Below are positions 54,601 through 64,000 of a DNA stretch of 64,000 nt, piece by piece (the first letter of the stretch is position 1; every line of letters starts with the position of its first letter). The notes under the pieces were generated by a model. That model worked only from the letters and a program-made list of their open reading frames with translations, had not been told where the DNA came from and ran no database searches. Both the position numbers and the translations under genes were made by a program. The DNA comes from Patiria pectinifera (lineage: Eukaryota; Echinodermata; Asteroidea; Valvatida; Asterinidae): positions 33,296,392-33,360,391 of the forward strand of contig CM057142.1 in the NCBI GenBank assembly GCA_029964075.1. The letters are read 5' to 3'.

Positions 54601-57600
54601 CTTGCTCAGTGTTCAACTTGGACTGTATAAGTTGATTACTTTGGCCTTCCTGTAATATGAATGCGTGCGCTTAATTTGTTCAGTTTTTACTTAAGTTAGG
54701 TGATCAAAAACAGAACCTAATGAATATTTTCTATGATGAGGTTACTTCATATTGGCGTCCACAAGTCCTTTCGAGAAATATCTTGAAGTGAAACAAAAAT
54801 CCAGCATTATGAGCAACGTGCGAGCTGTCAGATGATTGAATGCGTGAAATATGTCAACCTTATTTGTGAGGTTTTCTGGCAAGATGAGACGCAACTGGGC
54901 AGAGGTTGAAATGAGAGTTTGCGGGTATTTAGGAGGGAGAATAAAATTCTCCTTTACAATACTGTTTGTTGCACTCCAGTCGGAAATTCAGTTGACAAGC
55001 TATGGCTATTTAAAGTTTGCACTTATCGACATGTCAAAACGAAAGAAAGGGGCCTTTTAAAGATTCGAGTTGTGTAGTCCTGCAATGCCAATTGGTTTTC
55101 CTTAACAACACTTATATTCCACGATTTGTATACTATTTCTGTACAAGATGTGTGGTAGACATATCAAAGGTTATAAATCAATAAATCTAAAAATTGGGGA
55201 AATAAATTTAAAAAATAAATCTGAAAATCAATTTTTTTTCATTTTTCTCCACTAGGGCCTGTGCCCAATTCCGTCTCATTTTGCCAGAATGCCTCACATT
55301 TTTTTCTCTGTAAAAGTCGGAGATAAACAACACTAAATTAGAAGTATATTTTTCTGCACTGTCAATATGTTTGTGTCTTATTACTCCTAGTAATGAAACT
55401 GCAAATTCTTACATCAACATACAAAGCGACAAACCAGCGACAGTCACACATACATGTATGTAATAAAACAGAGAAGGACACATGTATAATGTCATCCATC
55501 CTTGCAGGGCTAAGATTGATGGTATCATATTGAGAATTAAGCTTCTCCGCTTGTCACCATTAGGCCTGTGGTAAACGGACCTTATCTGTCAGGTAATGGA
55601 AGAAGAACGCTCAAGTCATTCAAGTTAAAGGCGTATAGGATCAATAGCATGTACCAAATTATTGTCAAAATTATTTAAATTAAAGATTGTACTGGTGCTT
55701 AACAGCCCGTGAAATTGCTCCGTCTGGCCTGCAGCTGTCATTTTCATGTAGAAGAAATCAACAAATGTAGGTGATTTCCAACGATCAGTCAATTGACTGA
55801 TTTTATGGAATAAGGAGTGCTGTAGAGTAGACGAAATCGTGTTTCGTGAGCGAGAGGTGGTGCATGCTTTTGTTACGGTTTTCTCGAAAAGTGTTATACC
55901 CACTGAGCTGAAACTTCAACAGGTTAGGTTTTGAGCAGTCTTTGTTGGATTTTGAGAGGTGTTATTATTGGACACAAACCAAATCCATGAAAAGCAAATG
56001 ATTGTATATGCCTTTAAAGAGGACATTTGCAACAAATTTTGTTATTTTTTCTAAGGACTGTCACCAGGTTGTACACTTGACAAAGAGAGACCCATCCCTG
56101 ATGATAAATCGGGAAGCTTATGCCTTCACTTATTAACTGCATTGGACAAATTTATGACCATGCTGAGAACGATATTGTCTTCAAGCCACCATGTTTTCAT
56201 GTCTGAGTGAGCAAACGGTTTACACACCCTGTTTAATAATTTACCGCACTGGCTGTCTGGGCCTGAGCATGTGAATAGTCGGTGAGGCCGTGGATAATTT
56301 ATTGGCTCGCATATTGGAGAGCCGACCATTCTTTTTTAATGGATTACTCTTTTAGCAGTTGGCTCAGTGGATTCTTTTTTTTTTATTTCTCTGCAAAACT
56401 TAAAGGGAACATACAACATTTGCTTTTGCTGCAATTTTCAGAAATAAATCGATTTGGAGGACTAGTATGTTATAGCAAATATTGTTAAACTGAGTTGCAT
56501 CACGTTTTTGGTTCGGAGATGCTGGAAAATCCAAGAAAACCAAGCGTGTTTTTGTAGTCTGGTTCCCTGACCCCATGTAAGATGAACCTGACCCCACGTA
56601 AGATGAAACGGAGCAATTTATAGACTTTGGGGCATTGTAAGGTCAGAGAATCAGTCTAGAAGGCTTGTACCCCTTCACAGGTGTGTGATCAATTGCAAAC
56701 AAAATGCGAAATAACTGAGTATGAACATTTAGGAGCACTTTTTGAAAAAAAAAGTCAGTTTTCTCCAACGCATACAAGTTTATATAGGATACAAGCCAAG
56801 ATTTTACAGGATGATTTGGACTGCCATTCCCTAGCAATCCCGTCAGATATTTCGTGATAATTTGATCATTTCGTTTTGTTATGTTTACAAAATGTACATG
56901 AACATCTTACAGTTTCTGCATTCATGATTCTTTTTTTTATTATTATTTTTTTAAAGGGACTGTACATCATTGGCTTTTGCTGTAATTTTCAGAAATGAAC
57001 TATTTGAGGGGTTAGTATAATAGATCAAATATTGTTACACTGACATGTTTGAAGTTTTGTGTTCGGAAATGCTGAAAGAAAAACAAGAATGTTCAAGTAG
57101 TCTGATTCCTTGACTCCACTAAAGATAATGGATCAATTTATAGTTGCCAGAAAATTGTAAGGTAAGGGAAACAGTGTAGCTGGCCTGCACCCGTTCATGA
57201 ACATGTAACCAACAGCAAACACAATTTGGACTGAAGAAAGGTAAATTTGGAGTAGTTGAAAAATAGTTAGGTTTTTCCAATGGTGGTCGGCCGACCACCA
57301 TTGGAAATGTATACAAAAATACAGTTTTCTTGAAAATGACTTCACACCAGGTGCCATAATTTTACAGGATGCTTTAGACTGTCATTTACCAACATCCTAG
57401 TAAGGTATTTCGTAAAAACTTGGTAGTTTTATTTTTCGATGTTTGCAAATGTTGTATATTCCCTTTAAAGAGGTAAGACAATCTTGTTGTCATTTCAGTC
57501 AAATTACAAGTTGGATGTATTCAGCTGAGGTTCATGAAAACTTTGCGTGTGTTGAACCTATTGCGTCAATAGTATTTGACATTTGACACATAATAAGAAA

Positions 57601-60113
57601 TTTCATACATGACTTGACTCGAGGCTCTATTCATTTTCTTTTCCAATAATTCCATACTTCATACTTGTTCAATCGATAAAAAGAAACTTGAACCTCTCTA
57701 CAATTTGAGAGCAACAATATAACCTGTAATATGACTTGACAGAAGTAATGACTTGTGAGTGACTTGCCTTGGGGAAAAACACGGACTTGAAAGGCATCTT
57801 ACATGTCTTACACTCTGGAGGCACGTGTATGTGCGCGTAAGCCGTTGTACATGTATTCAAAAGTTCAAAGTTTTAGCAAAAACAAGTTCCGATAACAAAA
57901 AACACAAACGGACATTTTAAACCCATTTTTTAAATTTCGCATGAACTAAAAATTACTGAAATTATTACATGAATATACACAAAAAGTATTACCAAATGTG
58001 ATGCGATCAAGCTACATCATGTACATGAGTCGTTTGTCGACCCTGGTCAAAAATTTTGTTATTACAGATTTGAAAAGACCATAATCTCAGCATTACTACT
58101 GTGAAAACCCTATGCCGCTACCATCTTGAGTTAAAAAAATATGGAAGTGGGAACACCTAGAGATGTGATGAAGTGATGTGATGAAGTGGCCGTATTTTGG
58201 CCTGTATCTCCAAATAAAAATTTCCGACAAACAACTCATTTAGCTTGATTGCATCACAAATATTGAACATAGAATGTACAAAAAAAGTTTGTGTCTTGTA
58301 TTGTATCTAGATGGACTTCTTACACGAACAATAGAGAGCACTTTTAACCACTTTGGAGAGCCCAATGGGTGGTACACATCGAATGCGCGTACCGGTTCAA
58401 CATGTAAGGCGCAAAATAATTTTACTCTGACTGTGCATAAAGACACAGTGGCTTCGCCTGAGAGTCAGTGTGTCGTCAGCAATGCATTCAAATGTCACTC
58501 CCAGTGGTATCCCCCGACTCTCCCTGTGTGAACTGTTGACGAGGTACTTGTGCACGGAGTCCATAGCCGCAATTTGATAAACGTGTAAACTGAAACCCGG
58601 TTATTGAAGATGTCTCAACATTAGCCTAATTCCATGTTCTAGCTCTTTTCACATGTGCTGGAGTGATTTCACCACTCTGTCTCGGAATAACATGCCATAC
58701 ACCTAACAAGGAACATTTGCTGTCAATTTTGAGAAGGGTGGGGGGGGGAATGGAATTCCCAGAATCAATCAGGAATGAATGTAATAGAGATGACGTTAAA
58801 TTAGATCCAGCTGCTTTTGGTGACGGTCGGTCGCTGAATGTCTGCGGGCATGGCAGACACCTTGAAATGGCTGTGTTAGTCCCTGTGATGTTTAAGAGTC
58901 TGGTTTATAGGGGGGAGAAAGTATTGATCGGAGGGTCTGGAGAGAGTGGGAAGGTTGAGGGTCTTGCTTTTAAGAAGGGTTAAGTGCAGGAAATTGGAGG
59001 GTGGAGGGGGAATGTTGAATGGTGATAGTGGGGCTAAACACACGACCTTAATTGTAAACGACAGAATGAAAACAGGTTGATGGACAAACTACATGGATGT
59101 TATCTGACACATCTTAAATCTGCGCTTATTTGCATTTCAGGCGGTTATGCTCAAATGATAGGGTATATAAACTGCATAATTTCTTCAGAAGTAGTGACGG
59201 TGTACACGTAGTTCTGCACAGGATACTATGTCCAACATGCTTTGAATAAATTGCCATTATTCCTTCATTCCTGAAGAAATATGTTGGCAGTAGTAGTGTG
59301 AAGCTTTTGTTTAAAAACTGCAGTTTAGCGGACATGCAGTTTATCCTGCAATCAAAGACTTTAATGGATGTTCCACGCCATTTGCAACAAAAAAAAATCC
59401 ATCTAAGGTCATTGTTTAGATTCTATTTAAAGGTAGAGTAGATCATTTGCAGCTATTATTGTTGAAAAGCTTACTTGGTTTAAAGATAGTAATGGCACTA
59501 AACTCCCTGTGAAATTATTCTTTCTGGCATGCTGTCATTTTGAAGAAAACAATGAAAGAAGGCCATTTCCAACGCGATCCTTGAATATTGCTTTCATCGG
59601 AATATTTAGCATTCACAGAGCTAAAATTTTATCAGGTTAGTTGTTAAGCACCCGTCTATAGATTTTGAGCACTTTGCATGCTTCTAACGAAAAAAAAAAG
59701 GCACAAATGACAAATGTTGTACTCTACCTTTAACAGCATCAACCTACCTTGTTGTGTTGCCATGGGGTGCCGTGTGGTCACCATGGGTTGCTGAGGCACA
59801 GGATGCTGCTGCAAGGCGGTGGTTGGCTGGGCCGGGATGGCACCTGCAGCTGGTGGCATGACGTTCCTGACCTGCGGCTGCTGCAGTTGGGCAGGCTGTG
59901 CTGGGTAGCCCTCCCTACTGGACAACTCAAACAGGCCGTCCGAAAGCTCCTGGCAGGCGGCCGAGATACTCACGACCTGGGAAGGCTGCTGCTGCTGCTG
60001 TTTGAGGAATGACTGTTGCTGCTGCTGAGGTACTGGTCGCTGCTGTTGCTGTTGCTGTTGTTGTGGGAATGACGTTGAGGCAGTTGGACTGGTTGGAGTC
60101 CCAAGCGGGGAGG
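51681..60113 (-). CDS. NUMB: NUMB, last two coding exons (5' part outside the window)
   Basis: Numb is a membrane-associated endocytic adaptor and cell-fate determinant that antagonises Notch. Coding exons on the - strand: 60113-59748 and 52288-51681 (stop at 51683-51681); GT/AG junctions, phase 1 on both sides. The first exon (122 codons) is proline/serine and glutamine-rich, with CAG-type runs and QELSDGLFELSSREG. The second (202 codons) contains NPWAPPP and NPWDP, then AEKWLKQTSQTVSTPYG (compare human ADRWLEEVSKSVRAQQP), a low-complexity linker with QQQQQ, SSFEARWESLP (human DPFEAQWAALE) and the C terminus NNPFANATKAFEINL (human NPFSSDLQKTFEIEL). The NPF EH-domain-binding motif is kept, while the DPF at the human FEAQW site reads SSF. 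The PTB domain must lie beyond 64000. The 7.5-kb intron is dense in TTAA MITEs. Confidence 0.93.
53868..54410. mobile_element. TTAA-bounded MITE, family A copy 3
   Basis: Starts TTAAAGGGAATGTACATCAT and ends ATGCTGTATATTCCCTTTAA. The centre carries GGTGGTCGGCCGACCATCG, a near-perfect palindrome. It is closest to copy 5 at 56951. Confidence 0.85.
54865..55298. mobile_element. TGTGAGGYRTTCTGG-type MITE, copy 2
   Basis: TGTGAGGTTTTCTGGCAAGA at the left and TCATTTTGCCAGAATGCC then TCACA at the right. GAGGTTGAAATGAGAGTTTG and AGTTTGCACTTATC in the body correspond to inverse words in copy 1 at 39001-39425. Confidence 0.8.
55625..56017. mobile_element. TTAA-bounded MITE, family B copy 2
   Basis: Starts TTAAAGGCGTATAGGATCAA and ends CAAATGATTGTATATGCCTTTAA-type end. 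The body matches 47239-47619 (CCCGTGAAATTGCTCCGTCTG, TTTCCAACGATCAGTCAATT). Confidence 0.85.
56400..56897. mobile_element. TTAA-bounded MITE, family A copy 4, 3' end eroded
   Basis: Starts TTAAAGGGAACATACAACAT and follows family A (AAATATTGTTAAACTGAG, AAGATGAA.CTGACCCCA, duplicated once near 56575-56605). It fades after GTTTACAAAATGTACATG without a proper CCCTTTAA end. It lies only about 55 bp before copy 5. Confidence 0.75.
56951..57468. mobile_element. TTAA-bounded MITE, family A copy 5, with a 34-nt perfect palindrome
   Basis: Starts TTAAAGGGACTGTACATCAT and ends ATGTTGTATATTCCCTTTAA. The centre at 57274-57307 is a perfect 34-nt palindrome around GGTGGTCGGCCGACCACC. Confidence 0.88.
58331..58562 (+). 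repeat. dispersed repeat D, copy 4
   Basis: Ordered matches to copy 1: AGAGAGCAC, GGAGAGCCCAATGGG, GGTACACA, GTCACTCCCAGTGGTATCCC, ACTCTCCCT, GAGGTACTTGTGCAC. It lies in the NUMB intron on the opposite strand. Confidence 0.7.
59427..59733. mobile_element. TTAA-bounded MITE, family C copy 1, abutting a NUMB splice donor
   Basis: Starts TTAAAGGTAGAGTAGATCAT and ends ATGTTGTACTCTACCTTTAA (about 24-bp TIRs). Its right end lies 14 bp from the donor of the NUMB exon ending at 59748. The body shares CCTGTGAAATTATTCT and CTGTCATTTTGAAGAAAACA with families B and C copy 2. Confidence 0.85.
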
Positions 60114-60331
60114 CTGCGGATTAAAAAAAGAACATTCTTATATTACCGACATGGCATTAACCCTAACTTCAAAGGCTGTATGAAAAATCAAATATTGAAA
60201 TTGGAGGATTCAGCATTGTAATAGACCTAAAACAAAATGACGTCACGCTTTGTTTACATGTGCGCTTTCCTACGAGAGCAAGGCTGGACGCGTCCCGCCT
60301 TGCTCTCATTCAGCCAAACTGCTCGTACCAT

Positions 60332-60646
60332 GGGCCAATTTCACGGCGCTGCTAAGCACAAAAATTTGCTTAGCACATAAAAAGACTGGCTTACCAGCCA
60401 AAACTCCATGTGATTTTCATGCTAAGCAAACAACAGCTGAATACCAATCACGACAACAGCTGAATACCAATCACGAGCAATTTTCATGCTAAGCAAACAA
60501 CAGCTGAATACCAATCACGACAAAGCTGAATACCAATCACGAGCAATATACATCACATGGAGTTTTGGCTGGTAACCTGCTTTTATAAGCCAGACTTTTT
60601 TGTGCTAAGCACATTTTTGTGCTTAGCAGCGCCGTCATATTGGCCC
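60332..60646. mobile_element. GGGCCCAATTTCAT-type MITE, copy 3, internally amplified
   Basis: GGGCCAATTTCACGGCGCTG at the left and CAGCGCCGTCATATTGGCCC at the right; the TIRs extend through TTAGCACAAAAA-like words. The centre (60410-60545) repeats CAGCTGAATACCAATCACGA about four times, so it has expanded by tandem duplication. Confidence 0.8.
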
Positions 60647-61106
60647 CTGGGATCCCAGCTGAATCACGTGTTTAGCGTAAAAAAATATTAAGCAATATTT
60701 TCTGCCAAGCAGCTCTATGAGATTGGGTCCCGGTTACACACACAAATCCTGTTGTGAGGCTGCGTCCCAATTACTTGGCTACGGCTGGAAGTAACACGCA
60801 GGTCTATGGGAAGTGGCTGTAGCCGCTTCCCATGGACTCGTGTGTACTTTCAGACATGGCCCAATTCAGACACGGCCTTACTCTCAAGCCATGCAAGAGT
60901 TTTAATCCTTCTAACTAAAGCACATGCTACAACAGGTGCAAATGCCGGAAGCCAAGCAGCAATTACTGCCACTGGTTTGAGTCCAGTGCACTAGAGAGAA
61001 TGGAGTATACAGGCAGTAACAAGTGAAGGATGAAGGGCAACATGCTACCCCACTATCTTCTCGCCCACGACCATGTGCAAGTTAAAGCACAACTGTGGTT
61101 CAACTA

Positions 61107-61275
61107 CAGTGAAATCTCGATGCAAGGGAACAGGTTCAAATATTGACTTAAGCAGAGTTTTGAGTTAAGCAGGGTAGTGTATCATTGTTTTGCTACTGAA
61201 GGGAATGGATTCTTTGTTTGACTTAACAGTTGTTTTGAGTTATCAATCAGAGTTTGACTTATCAAGATTTCACTG
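61107..61275. mobile_element. pogo/Tigger-like MITE (169 bp)
   Basis: Begins CAGTGAAATCTCGATGCAAG and ends TTGACTTATCAAGATTTCACTG with TA on both sides. The inner part repeats GACTTAA and GAGTTA words. No transposase is present. Confidence 0.75.
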
Positions 61276-62804
61276 TAATAGTTGATCTCTCCTTGCAGAG
61301 AGCATGTGCAATAGACCGTATGCGTAGCTGCCATCTTGGAGGGCAAGGCCTTTGTTGTGCTGGGATATATACGTGTGAACCTTTTTTGTGCATTCATTGT
61401 TACTGAATTAAAAGAACAAAAGATGTCCTCTAAGATGGCCGCCACGCGAGAAGTCTAAAAAGTTTTGCTCAAATTACTCTAGTCACTTGTCAAATTCCAT
61501 ATTATCATTAACAATTGCAAATACTTTTTTGGGATGCTACTTTCCAGTTGTCGCATTTTGCAAACAGATATTTCCAAAGGTTTTTGTCCCAGTGAAAAAT
61601 ATTCGAACTTAGGTTAACCACAGTTTGTGCTTAAACTTACTCTTTAAATATTCAATTGATGCACGGGAATAAAAACAAAAAACCCCAACACAATGAACAT
61701 GCACAGCCCTACTGTACAGCAATATTGTCCCTCCCACCTTTGCCGTATGCAATAACTTTCAAATCCCGGGATTTTATAGTCCCGGGATTTTATAGTCTGG
61801 GCAAAAGACATTTACAAGGTCTAATAACTTGAATATACATTTAGAACGGCCTTGAATGATTTATGGACGTTTCATCTTTTATGGATGGGAGATGCACGGA
61901 TATTTCTGAGGGAAATATTTTCCAGAAAGCAAAGAAGGAATATATTCACATCCTGCAAAAACGAAACTAGTTGTCAATTCAGTTTTTCAAAAAATGTGGT
62001 AAAACTCATCTGTTAGTTGAGGCGAAAGTAAAAGCCAAATTTTATTTATTTATTAATTTTTTGGTTTTTTTTTTTCCAGCAAAAGTAGTTCCATTGTAAC
62101 GTTACCATAACTGTAAGAAATCGTTTTGTAATAAAATGTAAGGTACGAATGACCCTTTGGGCATATCAAATCAATATTATGGATCTTGTTAAAAGCTTTC
62201 TAAAAATACCCATTTTATTATTATTTTCATGACTTAGGGTGAAATACGTTCCATATGGTATGAAACCAGTAATATTCACGTACACACGTACATGTACATA
62301 TAAATATACACAAGCATGGCCAAACTACAGTTTCAAGTAAAATTGTTTCTCAACGTAAAAAAATTGCGCCAAAACAATGAAGTCTCAGCCTTTATATATA
62401 TAATTTGTGCACATTCAGAGCTAGCTCAGGGGAGGGGGGGGGGGCTAGTCATGCCATTCCACATGCCTTAAAATAGCTGATGATACAATCATAACCCATT
62501 CCAACTAAAACTAAAGCTCAAAAACTGACGACACTAAATTTCCAATCCAAGTTAGTGCACTCACACAGAGCTCATAAACACATAACACATGAACAAATAG
62601 CAGCCACTTCCCAAAACTGAAACCTTTTTGGAAATATACAAGACAATTTCATACAAAACGACAAAGCTGAGCCCAACACAAAAGTGTCTACAAGGCATAG
62701 CAACATAAATAAAATCTTATTAAAAGCTGCCTTTCCGTTTATGCATTCAGTCTGTCTAGTTTCCATCATGTATTACCACAATGTGTATCTTTTATTAACT
62801 ATGG

Positions 62805-63175
62805 GCCGGACTAGGTAATGTGTGGAGTGCCGTGGTCTCGGGGCCTGCAGCACTGAATTTGAGGTCTGCGGGTGATTCTGCAGGTTGTGGGTTCGAGTCC
62901 AGCCTGGGGTTGTGGTGCGTGTGCCCTTGGGCAAGGCACTTTGTAACTCATTGCTTGTCTCCACCCAGGAGTAAATGGGTATCTGTGAGGGCACAGATAC
63001 TTATTGTGGTTGATTTTAGCTGCGTTGTGCCGAAATGGCAGTATCGGAGCTGTACATGTATACTCCCCAGGGAGCTGAGATTGTCTTTGAAATGTTTCAT
63101 AAGCCCAATGAGCAGGGTAATAATGATGTAGTGCCTTGGGCACCAATACTGGTGTATACATGCACTTTATAAATA
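62805..63175 (+). mobile_element. tRNA-derived SINE
   Basis: tRNA-like head with GTGGGTTCGAGTCC (B box), then GCCCTTGGGCAAGGCACTTT, CACCCAGGAGTAAATGGGTA, and a tail CACTTTATAAATACACATTATTATA. The head, body and tail order is that of a complete SINE. Confidence 0.8.
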
Positions 63176-63273
63176 CACATTATTATAATGAAACCAAAAT
63201 AGACCGAGAACATGTTTATGGAGCTGCAGCTTTAAACAAACAGAGGGTTTTGCATTGTCAAATGTATACAAAC

Positions 63274-63337
63274 CTTCACTTTGTTGTTTTTCAATTGTCT
63301 CTTCTTCAGAAGGCACTTTGGCAAGAGAAGACATACA
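63274..63337 (-). CDS. weak candidate exon upstream of the NUMB exons
   Basis: On the - strand an AG precedes and a GT follows a 64-nt open stretch reading CMSSLAKVPSEEETIEKQQSE. Its exit phase (1) fits the entry phase of the NUMB exon at 60113. However, the acceptor has a poor pyrimidine tract, the donor (GTTTGT) is weak, and I cannot match the peptide to Numb with confidence. Confidence 0.22.
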
Positions 63338-63618
63338 CTAACATATTTTACATTCTTACACAAATGTAACAGATGGAATTTATAGCCAAAATCAGGGACC
63401 AACTACCGGTAATGCAAAAGTTAAATTTCAAAACCCCTGCCTCTCCAAAAAAGTATGTAATAAAAGAGCCAAAAAAAAAAAAAAACACCTAAAAAACAAA
63501 CAAACATAAAAGCTGAATAGTCAAGAAAGATTATAGCTCTTCAAATCTAAAAATAAACCACAAAAGACAATCCGACTAGGTGCATGATATAATAACTGTA
63601 AATTTGAACAAAGATATT

Positions 63619-63690
63619 GACTGGAGTGGGGTTTGAACCTGCGACCTCCAGATTGCCGTTCCGGTGTTCTACCAACTGAGCTAGCCAGCC
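63619..63690 (-). mobile_element. tRNA-like SINE head or tRNA pseudogene (GGC loop)
   Basis: On the - strand it reads GGCTGGCTAGCTCAGTTGG, an anticodon arm CCGGA-ACGGCAA-TCTGG, and GCAGGTTCAAACCCC, ending CCAGTC, which can pair with the 5' GGCTGG. The A box and B box are good, but position 33 of the anticodon loop is C instead of the near-universal T, and no CCA follows. More likely a SINE head than a working tRNA-Ala. Confidence 0.6.
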
Positions 63691-64000
63691 CTATGTTGGC
63701 GGTTTTCCAGTTTTGTCAATGTCTTGGTTCAAGGGCCGCTAGTTTGTAGCCAGTGAATTTGGCTGCAACAACCACATGATGAGTATAGTGATTTAAACGG
63801 CAAAAAAAATAAGAATTTTTTATGCTGCTAGAACATTCATTGTGAGACAGGTGGTTTTAGGCTCAGGAATGCCTAGGTCTTTTGAATATAAAACAATTAT
63901 TTCTCATTACATGTACACTGTACATGCAAAAATTCTATCCGTGACTAATACTGATTGCTCCAATTAAACAAAAAATTTATTATAAAACAGCCTCTTCTAA

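Larger units (their letters stand above)
60114..64000. other. upstream NUMB intron or introns
   Basis: No convincing exon; a weak 64-nt candidate is listed at 63274-63337. The interval contains three elements (60332-60646, 61107-61275, 62805-63175) and a tRNA-like sequence (63619-63690). A small inverted pair (GCTGCCATCTTGGAGGGCA near 61329, TCCTCTAAGATGGCCGCC near 61425) is also present. I see nothing in 61450-62800 apart from AT-rich DNA. Confidence 0.5.

Noticed and set aside
58663-58983. 106-codon + strand open frame in the NUMB intron
   Set aside because: Glycine-rich and purine-biased, no conserved motif, no splice context; most likely chance.
63619-63690. A functional tRNA-Ala(GGC) gene
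   Set aside because: The acceptor can be paired, but the anticodon loop lacks the invariant T33 and the sequence looks like a SINE head.

Overview
This is eukaryotic nuclear DNA from an animal. The genes have introns with GT/AG ends, and the spaces between exons are packed with short inverted-repeat transposons and tRNA-derived SINEs. The protein sequences, the mobile-element content and the abundance of ACATGTA-type words suggest a marine invertebrate deuterostome, most likely an echinoderm. That placement is inference, not proof.

Three protein genes are recognisable. (1) ADSS (adenylosuccinate synthetase), + strand, 3726-22304: the last 11 coding exons, from the conserved GGNNAGHT segment to the stop. 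The 5' exons with the P-loop were not found and probably lie before the window. (2) NAA40 (histone H4/H2A N-terminal acetyltransferase), + strand, 28760-40956: complete, eight exons, 240 residues, every splice phase consistent. (3) NUMB, - strand, 51681-60113: the last two coding exons, with a glutamine-rich region and the C-terminal tail ending in NPF and FEINL. The PTB domain lies beyond position 64000. NAA40 and NUMB are tail to tail, about 10.7 kb apart. The three genes act in unrelated processes (purine synthesis, histone acetylation, Notch and endocytic control); nothing suggests they work together.

The ninth recognised ADSS intron (11847-20220) holds a Ty3/gypsy-type LTR retrotransposon on the - strand (12414-19538). 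Its 161-bp 5' LTR, a tRNA-Leu-like primer binding site, gag, pol and integrase reading frames and polypurine tract can all be placed. The 3' LTR is cut to 51 bp, and two reading-frame breaks show that the copy is dead.

The rest is mostly small non-autonomous elements: PIF/Harbinger-like MITEs with TTA or TAA duplications, TA-flanked Tc1/pogo-like MITEs, three related TTAA-bounded families (nine copies), several other inverted-repeat families, tRNA-derived SINEs, and a repeat carrying tRNA-Ser-like modules. Points worth a second look include two near-perfect hairpins with unrelated stems but almost the same 15-nt loop core, an array of 12 AP-1-type heptamers just upstream of an ADSS exon, a dispersed repeat that starts at an ADSS splice donor, a three-level transposon nest, and the NUMB tail, which lacks the DPF motif expected there but has two NPW motifs. 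I found no convincing new multi-gene system.
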